From Flavobacterium galactosidilyticum (GTDB lineage: Bacteria; Bacteroidota; Bacteroidia; Flavobacteriales; Flavobacteriaceae): a DNA stretch of 64,000 bases. Location of the stretch: assembly GCF_020911945.1 (NCBI RefSeq), contig NZ_CP087135.1, positions 2,716,001-2,780,000 on the forward strand. The letters run 5' to 3'. The notes beneath the pieces are model-generated. The model was not told the origin of the DNA and made no database searches. It saw nothing but the letters and a program-made list of their open reading frames with translations. A program made the translations under genes and the position numbers. Shown here in pieces: positions 27,808 through 37,200 of this stretch (positions are counted from its first letter, which is position 1; each line of letters starts with the position of its first letter).

Positions 27808-28857
27808 TTAAAGTTGCTTTAAAACCTCCATTAATTTTCTGTTTTCTAGTTCTGTACCAACAGTTAATCGCAAGCAATTACCGCACAATGGTTGTGTAGT
27901 TCTATTCCTAATCACGATTCCTTTTGCAATTAATTCGGCATATCTTTTATTGGCATCATCTACTTTTACCAAAATAAAATTGGCTTCTGTTGGATAAATT
28001 TTTTCGACAAAATTCACATTAAGTAAGACTTTAAGTAACTCTTCTCTTTGTCTTATTATAGAAGCAATTTCAGTATTTATTTTATTACTATCCGCTAATC
28101 GCTCCAAAGCTCTTTTTTGACTTAATTCGTTCACATTATACGGTGGTTTAATTTTGTTTAAAACTGAAATGACTTCTGCAGTTGCATAACAAATACCCAA
28201 TCTAATTCCTGCTAAACCATACGCTTTTGATAATGTTTGAGTAATAACTAAATTTGGATATTCATCTAATTCATTGATCCAACTTTCTTTTTTTGAAAAG
28301 TCAATATAGGCTTCATCAATGACTACTAGACCACTAAAGTTTTTCAAAAGATAAACCACGCTTTCATCTGAGAATGAGTTTCCAGTTGGATTATTGGGTG
28401 AACACAAAAAGATAATTTTAGTGTTTTCATCTACTGCTTCAATAATTTTCTCAATTTGGGGTTGAAAATCATCTGAAAGTAAGACTTCTTTATTTTCAAC
28501 TGCATTAATATTGGCTAGAACACCATACATGCCGTAGGTTGGCGGCAAAGTAATTACATTATCAGTTTTGGGTTCACAAAAGGCTCTGAACAATAAATCT
28601 AACACTTCATCGCTTCCATTACCTAATAAAATTTGGTTCAATTTTACATTTTTCTGTTTCGCCAAAATCGCTTTCACGCTCATTTGTTGGGGATCTGGAT
28701 ACCGATTCACACCATTTTCAAACGGGTTTTCATTGGCGTCCAAGAAAATCATATCAGCAGAATCAAAATCCTCAAATTCATCACGAGCAGAAGAATAGGG
28801 TTTTAATACTTTTACGTTTTCTCTAACTATTGTATTTATATCAAAATTATTTTTCAT
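27808..28857 (-). CDS. hisC: Histidinol-phosphate aminotransferase
   Basis: The 349-residue PLP enzyme of aminotransferase class I/II has the pyridoxal lysine in TQTLSKAYGLAGIRLG and substrate blocks FLCSPNNPTGN and VIDEAYIDF. I start at ATG 28857; an in-frame TTG at 28863 is less likely. The start overlaps the end of hisD by 11 bases, implying translational coupling. Confidence 0.96.
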   Translation of the reverse strand: MKNNFDINTIVRENVKVLKPYSSARDEFEDFDSADMIFLDANENPFENGVNRYPDPQQMSVKAILAKQKNVKLNQILLGNGSDEVLDLLFRAFCEPKTDNVITLPPTYGMYGVLANINAVENKEVLLSDDFQPQIEKIIEAVDENTKIIFLCSPNNPTGNSFSDESVVYLLKNFSGLVVIDEAYIDFSKKESWINELDEYPNLVITQTLSKAYGLAGIRLGICYATAEVISVLNKIKPPYNVNELSQKRALERLADSNKINTEIASIIRQREELLKVLLNVNFVEKIYPTEANFILVKVDDANKRYAELIAKGIVIRNRTTQPLCGNCLRLTVGTELENRKLMEVLKQL

Positions 28858-30139
28858 TTTCAATTGCTTTTAATCGTAAAGAAACTGCGTTTTTGTGTGC
28901 TTGTAATCCTTCGGCTTCTGCCATGATTTCGATGGCTTTACCAATATTTTGAATACCTTGTTTAGATATTTTTTGGAAAGTCATCGCTTTAGTAAAACTG
29001 TCTAAGTTTACACCGCTATAATTCTTAGCATAACCATTTGTTGGCAAGGTATGATTCGTTCCAGAAGCATAATCTCCTGCACTTTCCGGCGTATAATTTC
29101 CAATAAATACCGAACCTGCATTTTGAACACCATTACTGTAATAATCATCAAACTCTGAGCAGATAATGAAGTGCTCTGGTCCATATTCGTTGATTAAATC
29201 TAAAGCAATTTTATCATTTTCAACAAAAATTAATTTAGAATTGACAATCGCTTTTACAGCTATATCTTTTCTTGGCAAAACCTCTAGTTGTAATATAATT
29301 TCCTTCTCAACAGCATCAATTAGCTTTTTTGAAGTAGAAACTAATATCACTTGGCTATCAGTTCCATGCTCGGCTTGTGATAATAAATCTGATGCTACAA
29401 AAGCAGGAACAGCGGTTTCATCAGCAACAACCAATAATTCAGATGGCCCAGCGGGCATATCAATCGCTACACCAAAGTGTGTTGCCAACTGTTTTGCGAC
29501 AGTCACATATTGATTTCCAGGTCCGAAAATTTTATAGACTTTAGGAATCGTTTCCGTCCCAAAAGTTAGACCTGCAATTGCTTGAATTCCTCCAACTTTA
29601 AGAATTTTAGTCACACCACATAGATCAGCAGCGTACAAAATAGCGGGATTTATATTTCCGTTTTTATCTGGTGGCGAACATAAAACTACTTCATTGCAAC
29701 CTGCGATTTTAGCAGGAATAGCTAACATTAAAACTGTTGAAAACAACGGAGCAGTTCCTCCAGGAATATACAAACCTATTTTTTGTATAGGTCGTTTTTC
29801 TTGCCAGCAATTTACACCTTCTATTGTTTCTACTACTACTCTGTCTGTTTTTTGAGCGATGTGAAACTTTTTTATATTTGATTTTGCTAATTGAATGGCT
29901 TCTTTCAATTCAGGAGAAATAGTTTCAATTGCAGCTTCAATCTCTGCTTTAGAGACTTCAATATTTGAAACACTGACGCCATCAAAAAGCGATGTGTATT
30001 TTGAAACAGCACTATCTCCTTTTTTCTGAACTTCCTTAAAAATTTCTTTTACGGTCGCTTCAATATCATCTACAGTTTTCGTTGGTCGTTCTAAAATAGT
30101 AGACCAAGTTTCTGGTTTTGGGTTGTATATTTTGTTCAT
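28847..30139 (-). CDS. hisD: Histidinol dehydrogenase
   Basis: The 430-residue zinc enzyme carries out the last two steps, histidinol to histidine. Family blocks are GLYIPGGTAPLFSTVLM, IFGPGNQYVTVAKQ, DMPAGPSELLVVAD, LLSQAEHGTDSQVIL and NYGPEHFI in the form NEYGPEHFI, followed by GTNHTLPTNGYAK. Length is normal. Its 3' end overlaps hisC. Confidence 0.97.
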   Translation of the reverse strand: MNKIYNPKPETWSTILERPTKTVDDIEATVKEIFKEVQKKGDSAVSKYTSLFDGVSVSNIEVSKAEIEAAIETISPELKEAIQLAKSNIKKFHIAQKTDRVVVETIEGVNCWQEKRPIQKIGLYIPGGTAPLFSTVLMLAIPAKIAGCNEVVLCSPPDKNGNINPAILYAADLCGVTKILKVGGIQAIAGLTFGTETIPKVYKIFGPGNQYVTVAKQLATHFGVAIDMPAGPSELLVVADETAVPAFVASDLLSQAEHGTDSQVILVSTSKKLIDAVEKEIILQLEVLPRKDIAVKAIVNSKLIFVENDKIALDLINEYGPEHFIICSEFDDYYSNGVQNAGSVFIGNYTPESAGDYASGTNHTLPTNGYAKNYSGVNLDSFTKAMTFQKISKQGIQNIGKAIEIMAEAEGLQAHKNAVSLRLKAIENEK

Positions 30140-30144
30140 ATTTT

Positions 30145-30256
30145 AAAGTCTAACCGCAAAGTTCACAATGTTTTGGCAAATTTTGCAAAGGTTATTATTT
30201 CTATTTTCTATGTTTAAAGTTCATTTCCTATCTCGTACCACAAAGTTCGCAAATCG
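30145..30256. repeat. CAAAGTTCGCAAA-type repeat at the hisG-hisD junction
   Basis: Two direct copies of a CCrCAAAGTTCrCAA motif lie at about 30154-30166 and 30238-30253, with related GGCAAATTTTGCAAAGG between them. Such accumulations of CAAAGTTCGCAAAG are, from memory, frequent between Bacteroidota genes. Confidence 0.55.
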
Positions 30257-30260
30257 CACT

Positions 30261-31118
30261 TTACAATACCATTTTCTCAATTGGACAAACTAAAATGCCT
30301 TCGGCTCCTACTTCTTTCAATTGATCGATAACATCCCAAAAAGTATCCTTTTCAATAACTGAGTGCACGCTGCTCCAACCTTCTTGTGCCAGCGGTAAAA
30401 CAGTTAAACTTCTTAAAACTGGAAGGATTCTACCAACAGCTTCAATTTTGTCATTGGGAACATTCATCAGAATATATTTTGATTTTCTAGCTCTTAAAAC
30501 AGATTCTATTCTGAATTTTAAAGTATTGATGATTTTTTGAGATTCAGGACTTACTTTTGGAGAAACAGCTAATACAGCTTCGCTTTTATAAATAACTTCT
30601 ACTTCTTTTAGATTATTTTTAAATAAAGTACTACCGCTAGATACAATATCAACGATAGCATCAGCTAAACCAATATTTGGTGCTATTTCAACCGAACCAG
30701 AAATTTGGTGAATATCAACAGAAACTCCTTTAGAATTAAAAAAATCAAGTACTGTTTTAGGATATGAAGTAGCAATTCGCATACCGTTTAAATCTTCAAC
30801 TGACCTATATTCAAATGCTTTTGGTACGGCAACTGACACTTTACATTTTGAAAATCCTAACTTCTGAATAACTTCAATATCTCCCCCTTTTTCCACCAAT
30901 AAATTATCACCAACAATAGCAATATCTACCACTCCATCCATCAAATATTGAGGAATATCCGAATTTCTTAAATATAAAACCTCTAAAGGGAAATTAGACG
31001 CTTCTGCTTTTAACTGATCGATTCCATTATCAATTGAAATACCCGCATCTTTAAGAATTTGGATACTATCTTCGTTTAAACGTCCTGATTTTTGAATTGC
31101 AATTTTTAAAGTACTCAT
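30261..31118 (-). CDS. hisG: ATP phosphoribosyltransferase, long form
   Basis: The 285-residue protein has the catalytic periplasmic-binding-protein-like fold (LKIAIQKSGRLNEDS, VDIAIVGDNLLVEKGGDI, IADAIVDIVSSGSTLF in the form LADAIVDIVSSGSTL) and a C-terminal ACT-like regulatory domain of about 75 residues. That domain marks the long HisG form, feedback-inhibited by histidine and independent of HisZ. It catalyses the committed step and is the first gene of the operon, 118 bases after the leader-peptide stop. Confidence 0.97.
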   Translation of the reverse strand: MSTLKIAIQKSGRLNEDSIQILKDAGISIDNGIDQLKAEASNFPLEVLYLRNSDIPQYLMDGVVDIAIVGDNLLVEKGGDIEVIQKLGFSKCKVSVAVPKAFEYRSVEDLNGMRIATSYPKTVLDFFNSKGVSVDIHQISGSVEIAPNIGLADAIVDIVSSGSTLFKNNLKEVEVIYKSEAVLAVSPKVSPESQKIINTLKFRIESVLRARKSKYILMNVPNDKIEAVGRILPVLRSLTVLPLAQEGWSSVHSVIEKDTFWDVIDQLKEVGAEGILVCPIEKMVL

Positions 31119-31170
31119 TTTTTTAATTTTTTAATTTTGTTAATTATTTTTGATTGAGTACAAATATTAG

Positions 31171-31210
31171 GCAATAAAAAACCCGTTTGATGTACTCAAA
31201 CGGGTTCTTA
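31171..31210 (-). terminator. His operon attenuator hairpin
   Basis: Arms AACCCGTTTGA (31180-31190) and TCAAACGGGTT (31196-31206) form a perfect 11-bp stem with loop TGTAC. On the - strand, five T follow at once. It lies between the leader peptide and hisG. The leader's CUCAAGC (31247-31253) can pair with GUUUGAG (31195-31201) of the terminator arm, giving a competing antiterminator. Confidence 0.88.
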
Positions 31211-31236
31211 GAATATGATGATTTACACACATACCA

Positions 31237-31296
31237 TTAACACATCGCTTGAGAGCAATAATGAAAATGATGATGATGCAATTGATTTGTAAACAT
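31237..31296 (-). CDS. hisL: Histidine operon leader peptide
   Basis: A 19-codon frame on the - strand encodes MFTNQLHHHHFHYCSQAMC: four consecutive histidines, then a fifth two codons later. It ends in TAA 31 bases before an intrinsic terminator and lies directly downstream of a TAnnTTTG promoter box and upstream of hisG. This is the layout of a classical ribosome-mediated attenuator: scarce charged tRNA-His stalls the ribosome on the His codons and frees the antiterminator. I use hisL by function; the sequence is not necessarily homologous to enterobacterial HisL. Confidence 0.88.
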   Translation of the reverse strand: MFTNQLHHHHFHYCSQAMC

Positions 31297-31324
31297 TTTT
31301 GTTTTTATTTTTTATAACCGTTGG

Positions 31325-31356
31325 CAAATATAAGAGATTAATTTATTAAAATGCAA
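31325..31356 (-). promoter_or_regulatory. Promoter of the histidine operon
   Basis: On the - strand TTG (31354-31356), 21 bases, then TATATTTG (31325-31332) matches the Bacteroidota promoter consensus. The leader peptide starts 28 bases downstream. Confidence 0.7.
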
Positions 31357-31404
31357 TTAAATTTCTAACTTATTGCTCTTAAATTGTTAAAACTACTTGA
31401 CCTG

Positions 31405-31905
31405 CTATTCTTTATCAACATTTATAGTGCTTGAGCTCTCAGGAATAATTTTAGTATTATTACTATCTGTCCTAATTTCAGTATGACGAATTTCTCCACC
31501 TGTAGTACCAACTAGCTGTGCTAAATAAACCGCTCCAATAGCAACAATTAAGGCTACGATAGAAATAAATTTTGCTTTGGCATGATTTTTTAAATTTAAA
31601 ATAATTCCTAAAACTGATATCCCTCCCAATAAATAAAGTACAATAGCTAATTTTTCGGCTATTTCTTCATGCACGTGGATAATTCGCTTACCAATATTAG
31701 GCATATCTTCAACCATTTCCTCCGCTCCTTCTCCAGTTGACATGCTCAATGCCGCAAAGATTGCCGAAACAATAAATAGACCATAGGCAGTATTTTTTAC
31801 TGAACTATTTTTCAGAAAAAAACCTGCTATTAAAACGCCAAGCGCTAAAATCGTCCCAATAATTGGGAAATGATTTACTACTAAGTGTAAATGTGCATCA
31901 TTCAT
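31405..31905 (-). CDS. Small multi-pass membrane protein with N-terminal histidines
   Basis: The 166-residue protein has four predicted membrane helices and a short polar C-terminal tail. It starts MNDAHLHLVVNHFPIIG, and further histidines (IIHVHEE) lie between helices, a spacing that could bind haem or a metal, as in DUF2231-type membrane proteins. I cannot assign a function. It is the last gene of the run that holds the VIT1-like transporter and the Czc-like pump, so a role in metal or redox stress is plausible. Confidence 0.75.
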   Translation of the reverse strand: MNDAHLHLVVNHFPIIGTILALGVLIAGFFLKNSSVKNTAYGLFIVSAIFAALSMSTGEGAEEMVEDMPNIGKRIIHVHEEIAEKLAIVLYLLGGISVLGIILNLKNHAKAKFISIVALIVAIGAVYLAQLVGTTGGEIRHTEIRTDSNNTKIIPESSSTINVDKE

Positions 31906-31978
31906 AATTTTGTATTTTTAAGGTTTAGATTAAATTTTATTTTTAAATAAAAAGGGGAATAAAATATGTTACAAAAAA

Positions 31979-33097
31979 CTATCCAGCTAATGAAACGCCT
32001 ATTAAAGATCCAATTCCATACGTTATTGCAGCTGCTGCTAAACCAAAACCAACTTGTCTTAATCCAGAGAACATAACACTTTTACCCGTCAATAAAGTGA
32101 TCGCAGCCCCAATTCCAAACAGGCCAACGACACTGCTTCCTACGCTTAAAAAAATAGCATTTTTACCTTCTAAGATCATAAATGGATATAAAGGAATAAT
32201 AGCTCCAATAGAAAAAAGAACAAAAGAAGCAATAGCTGCTTCCCAAGCTGAGCCGCCTAACTCTTCTTTATCAATGCCTAATTCTTCGGTTATAATAGCG
32301 TCAATAGCTGTTTCATGACTTTCAAAAGCTTTGTCAGCTAATTTTTGCGCTTCAAAAACATTCATTCCTTTGGCTTGATACAGTAAAACTAATTCCTTTT
32401 TCTCTTCTTGGGGTGAAGCTAATAACTCTTCGGTTTCCAAGTCAATTTGGCGTTGGTTTAATTCTCTAGAACTTTGTACCGAAAGCCATTCGCCCAAAGC
32501 CATCGAAATTGCTCCTGCTAAAAGCCCTGCGATTCCGGTTAATAAAATAGTATTGTTGGAAACTGCAGCTCCAGCAACTCCCATTACCAAACTCATGTTA
32601 GAAACTAAGCCATCATTAGAACCTAAAACTGCAGCACGCAAGGCATTTCCTCCAACAGATTTATGCCTGCTTTCAAATTTTGATAAAAAACCTCCTGAAA
32701 CATTTAAAGCGGCATTATTATTTACGGCTTCAATGATTTTGAGGTGATTGTGTTCAAAACCCGTTGGTTTTTCACCATTTTTAATTTTATTTTTGACTGC
32801 ATTTACTGCAAATTGCTTTTCAACACTTGAAAGACTACTAATTATCGAACTGTAGCCAAAAATTTTGCCTAGTTTCAATTGTAGTTTTGCTCTTGAAGAC
32901 GGCATTGGCATTTGGTATTTGGAATCAATTGTCAAAACTTTATCGAGCATGTTCTTGGCATGACCTTTCTCGATTTGAGATAAACTTCGTAAAACTCTTG
33001 TCAGATTATCGTCAGATTGTATAGAAGCGATACTGTCATATAAAAATGCAGTATCGACTTCTGTTTGCAATTGACCTTTTAGTTTATCTAAATCCAT
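31979..33097 (-). CDS. Ferritin-like domain fused to VIT1/CCC1-type transporter
   Basis: In this 372-residue fusion, residues 1 to about 130 are helical and rubrerythrin-like (TEVDTAFLYDSIAS, LRSLSQIEKGHAKNML with Glu and His where a di-iron site would sit). The rest is the VIT1/CCC1 iron-manganese transporter fold (GNALRAAVLGSNDGLVSNMSLVMGVAGA, AISMALGEWLSVQSSRELN) with five membrane helices. The family moves Fe or Mn out of the cytosol, and the ferritin-like part may sense or oxidise the metal. It lies 15 bases downstream of the pump adaptor, inside a metal-efflux operon. Confidence 0.9.
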   Translation of the reverse strand: MDLDKLKGQLQTEVDTAFLYDSIASIQSDDNLTRVLRSLSQIEKGHAKNMLDKVLTIDSKYQMPMPSSRAKLQLKLGKIFGYSSIISSLSSVEKQFAVNAVKNKIKNGEKPTGFEHNHLKIIEAVNNNAALNVSGGFLSKFESRHKSVGGNALRAAVLGSNDGLVSNMSLVMGVAGAAVSNNTILLTGIAGLLAGAISMALGEWLSVQSSRELNQRQIDLETEELLASPQEEKKELVLLYQAKGMNVFEAQKLADKAFESHETAIDAIITEELGIDKEELGGSAWEAAIASFVLFSIGAIIPLYPFMILEGKNAIFLSVGSSVVGLFGIGAAITLLTGKSVMFSGLRQVGFGLAAAAITYGIGSLIGVSLAG

Positions 33098-33112
33098 GTT
33101 GTTTGCTATAAA

Positions 33113-34225
33113 TTAGTTAACCAAATCAAAAACACCTTTTGTCAAAATTTTTGATTCAGAATTAATTACTGAATTTGGTATTATTTCTACAAATTTTTCC
33201 GATTTCTCTCCTACGGTAACACTTACCTTTTTGAATGAGAAGCCGTTTTTTTGATTCTCTAATAAAAGTACGAAATTTTTGTTATTCTCGGTTATTAATG
33301 CTTCCGTAGGAATTGCTAATCCTTTTTTAGAATCTACAATAATTTGAGCTTCAACAAACATTCCTATTAATAGCTTTTGCTTAATAGCATCGTCTAAATG
33401 TGCATGAATATTTATGGTTCTATCGTTTCCTTCGATTGATTTTCCAACCAAATGCACTTTGGCATTAAAAATAGCTGCGGAGGCTGCTGGAACTGTAAAG
33501 GTGATTTTTTGTCCAATTTTTACGTTCAAAATATCTTTTTCAAAAACAGCCAGTTCTAAATGCAGGTGGTCCGTGTCTACAATTTCCAGAATTACATCTG
33601 ATGGTGCTGCGTACATGCCTACATTAGCATTCATCACCACAATATCACCAGCTATAGGAGAAAAAATAGTAATTGTTGAAGTTAAGTTTCCCTGCTCCAC
33701 ATTGGCGGGATTGATATTTAAAAGCACTAATTTGGCACGCAAACTTTGGTATATCGCTCTAGCTGTTTTATACTCACTTTCGGCCTTTAAATAGTTTTTT
33801 TGCGAAGTAATTTTTTCATCAAATAGTGTTTTTTGTCGGTTGTATTCTGACTTCAAGAAAGTAATTTGCTCCGCCACTGCCCTATATTCTTTTTGTATAT
33901 CCAAAAATTCGGTGTTTTGTAGGACTAATAATGCCTGTCCTTTTTTTACTTTATCACCTACTAAAAGTGTGGTCGATTTTACATATCCACCCATAAATGT
34001 GGTCACTTTTGCACGATTTTGCGGCGGCACATCAACTTTACCCGACGCTTTGACCGTTACATCAAAATCTTGTTCGGTTGGGCTGCCAATTTCCATTCCT
34101 GCAGATTGAAATTGTACTGCACTTACAGTAGTTAAGTCGTCTTGTAATGGTACTTCTTCTGTTTTTGATTCTTTACAAGAGACAAAAACAATGGATAAGG
34201 CGGCTATATAGAGTAGTTTTTTCAT
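33113..34225 (-). CDS. RND efflux periplasmic adaptor, CzcB-like, lipoprotein
   Basis: The 370-residue membrane-fusion protein has a lipoprotein signal (LLYIAALSIVFVSCKESK). The biotinyl-lipoyl halves (VTTFMGGYVKSTTLLVGDKVKKGQ and TIFSPIAGDIVVMNANVGMY) flank a coiled-coil hairpin, followed by beta-barrel and membrane-proximal domains. It bridges the inner-membrane pump encoded 10 bases upstream to its outer-membrane factor, which is fused to that pump here. The CzcB/CusB class is inferred from the HME-type partner. Confidence 0.9.
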   Translation of the reverse strand: MKKLLYIAALSIVFVSCKESKTEEVPLQDDLTTVSAVQFQSAGMEIGSPTEQDFDVTVKASGKVDVPPQNRAKVTTFMGGYVKSTTLLVGDKVKKGQALLVLQNTEFLDIQKEYRAVAEQITFLKSEYNRQKTLFDEKITSQKNYLKAESEYKTARAIYQSLRAKLVLLNINPANVEQGNLTSTITIFSPIAGDIVVMNANVGMYAAPSDVILEIVDTDHLHLELAVFEKDILNVKIGQKITFTVPAASAAIFNAKVHLVGKSIEGNDRTINIHAHLDDAIKQKLLIGMFVEAQIIVDSKKGLAIPTEALITENNKNFVLLLENQKNGFSFKKVSVTVGEKSEKFVEIIPNSVINSESKILTKGVFDLVN

Positions 34226-34235
34226 TATAATGGTA

Positions 34236-37200
34236 TTAAAAATTTAAGTATTGTAAATCCAATTGGGTTTGGTTAAATTGTAAAATGGTGTCTAAATAAT
34301 CGACTTGAATTGTAGTTGCGTTTTCTAAACTTTGTATGTATTGAAAAAAGTCTATTTCGCCATGTTTAAAACTACTATTTCCAACTTTTATAATCTCATC
34401 TGATAATTTCTTTCCATACAAATTATAGTAGTTTATAGCTTCCTGATATTTGGCTAGTTCATTCGTTTTTTGATTGATGTACTGTTCTATTTTCGATTCC
34501 TCATTTTGTTTTTGCTGTTCCCAACTTTGTAATTCGAGTTGGGCTACTTTTGATTTAGAAATAGTTCCAGAAAAAAATATGGGTACGGCTAATCCAACTT
34601 GAAAACCATACAATGATTGTGATAATCCTTTATTTCGTCCTTGAAAATAATCTAAATTAATATCAGGTAACCACGCTTGTTTTTGCAAATTAATTTGAGT
34701 TTTATGTAGTTTTGTAATACTCTCTAAATAAGCGGTATAAAATGATTTATTTGATACATCATTTAAAGTATTTAAAGGTTTTATTTCATTATTTTTTATC
34801 ACAGTTATTTCGTCACTTTGAATTAAAGATTGTAACAATTCATACTGTGCTTTTTTATCTTTATCGATTTGAGAAAGTTTGGTTGCAATTTGTCTGAATT
34901 TAGCTTGAGCCGTAATTTTTTCAAGATAATTAGTTTCTCCCAATTCAAAACGTCGGTCGCTGGCTTTCGAAAAATTTTGATACAAACTATCTAAATACTG
35001 ATACAGTTTTTCTTGATTTTGCAGATATACAATATGCTGATAGGATTTGGAAACTGCCATTAAAAGTTTATTTTTTTGAATATCAAAATTGGCTTTCTCT
35101 CTTTCGTATTCAGAAGAATAGACCTTTTTTTGAGCTCCGTAGACGGTTGGAAAAGAAAAGCGTTGCTGCACTCCAAACACCTTTAAAGGCAGATTATTCA
35201 TAGCAACGTTATTTTGATCATAACTGTAATAAACATTGGTTTTATCATAGGTGTAAGCCGATTTTATATTAGCTTTTGCTTTATCTACTTGCAATTGAGC
35301 TGCTTTAATTCCTTTGTTATTTTGTATCGTTTGCGACAATAAACCGTCTAATTCTGAATTTGAATTTTGAGAAAAAGCTAAAGAAGAACTCAACAAAAAC
35401 ATAATAATATAGGTAGCACTTTGATGCTTTTTGAACTTGGCTTTTTTAAATTCTCGGCTATCAAAAACTTTATACAAAATAGGAAGAACAATCATCGTTA
35501 AAATAGTTGCTGTGATCAACCCACCAATTACTACTGTTGCTAAAGGACGTTGTACCTCTGCCCCAGCCGATGATGAAATCGCCATGGGTAAAAAACCTAA
35601 AGCAGCAGCAGCAGCGGTTAATAAAACTGGTCGTAATCGGTCTGTAGTTCCTTTTAAAATTAATGCATCTATATCTTTCATTCCTTGATGTTTGAGCTCT
35701 TTAAAATGTTCTATTAATACAATCCCATTTAATACTGCAATTCCAAAAAGTGCTATAAATCCAACTCCTGCCGAAATACTGAATGGTAAATCACGAATCC
35801 ATAAAAATAAAATACCACCAACTGCTGAAAGTGGAATTGCTGAATACACCATTAGTGCTTCTTTTACAGAACCAAAAGCAAAGTACAAAAGAATGAATAT
35901 TAAAAATAAAGCTATTGGAACTGCAATCATCAAGCGCGCTTTGGCGCTTTGTAAGTTCTCAAATTGGCCGCCGTATTTCACATAATAGCCGGCAGGTAAT
36001 TTAATTTCACTGTCAACAATTTTCTGAATGTCCAAAACAACACTTTGTAAATCGCGGTTTCTAACATTGATTCCAACCGCAATTAGTCTATTGGTATTTT
36101 CTCTTGAAATCTTCGCAGGACCTTCAGTATATTCTATCGAAGCCAATTCCTGTAACGGAATTTGTTCACTGTTAGCAGTGGCAACATACAAATTACGTAA
36201 ATCCTCGATATCATGACGATTTTCTTGACCTAAGCGAATTACCATATCAAAACGTTTTTCGCCTTCAAATACATTTCCAACTGTTTTTCCAGCAAAACCA
36301 AGCGCAATCATTTCGTTCAAATCAGAAATATTAAGTCCGTAGCGAGCAATTTTAGAACGATCATAAACTACAGACATTTGTGGTAAACCGTCTGTTTTTT
36401 CGATAATAATGTCTGAAGCACCTTCAACTTTTGCAATTGCTTTTTTGATTTCATGTGCTTTTCTTGCCAGAATCTCTAAATCTTCTCCAAAAACCTTCAC
36501 CGCCACATCAGAACGTGTTCCAGAAATTAATTCGTTGAAGCGCATTTCGATAGGCTGTGTAAACTCAATTTCCATATTTGGAATTTCATTTTCAAGTGCT
36601 GCTTTAATTTTATCAGCTAATTCATCTTTGGTAGAAGCGGAAGTCCATTGTGATTTGGGTTTCAATTTGACAATAACATCACTTTCCTCCATTGACATTG
36701 GATCAGTAGGTACCTCGGCAGCACCTATTCTGCTGACTACTTGTGTTACCTCAGGGAAGTTTTTAAGAATTATTTTCTCAATTTTAGTGGTAATAGCAAT
36801 TGTTTTGGTCAAAGAAGTTCCTGTTTTTAAAACAGGCTGTATAACAAAATCTCCCTCATCTAATGTTGGGATGAACTCCCCGCCCATCGTTGCGAATAAT
36901 CCCACTGCAAGCAATAGTAATCCTAACGCCCCGTACAATACTTTTTTAGTGTTCCCAATTGCCCAAGTGATTAGAGGCAAATACCATGAATTTAGTTTAC
37001 GGATTAATTTACTAGAAATAGAATCTGGATTCTCTGGTTTTGGTTTTAAAAATAAAGAAGAAACTACCGGAACATAGGTAAAACAGAATATCATAGCCCC
37101 TACTAAAGCAAAACTAAAGGTCATCGCCATAGGTTTGAACATTTTTCCTTCGATTCCTGAGAGCGATAGAATTGGAATAAAAACAATCAATATAATTAAC

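Noticed and set aside
24246..30256. Intergenic repeats of the his operon considered as a CRISPR array or transposon ends
   Set aside because: There are no regularly spaced identical repeats with unique spacers, no cas genes, and no transposase or target-site duplication.
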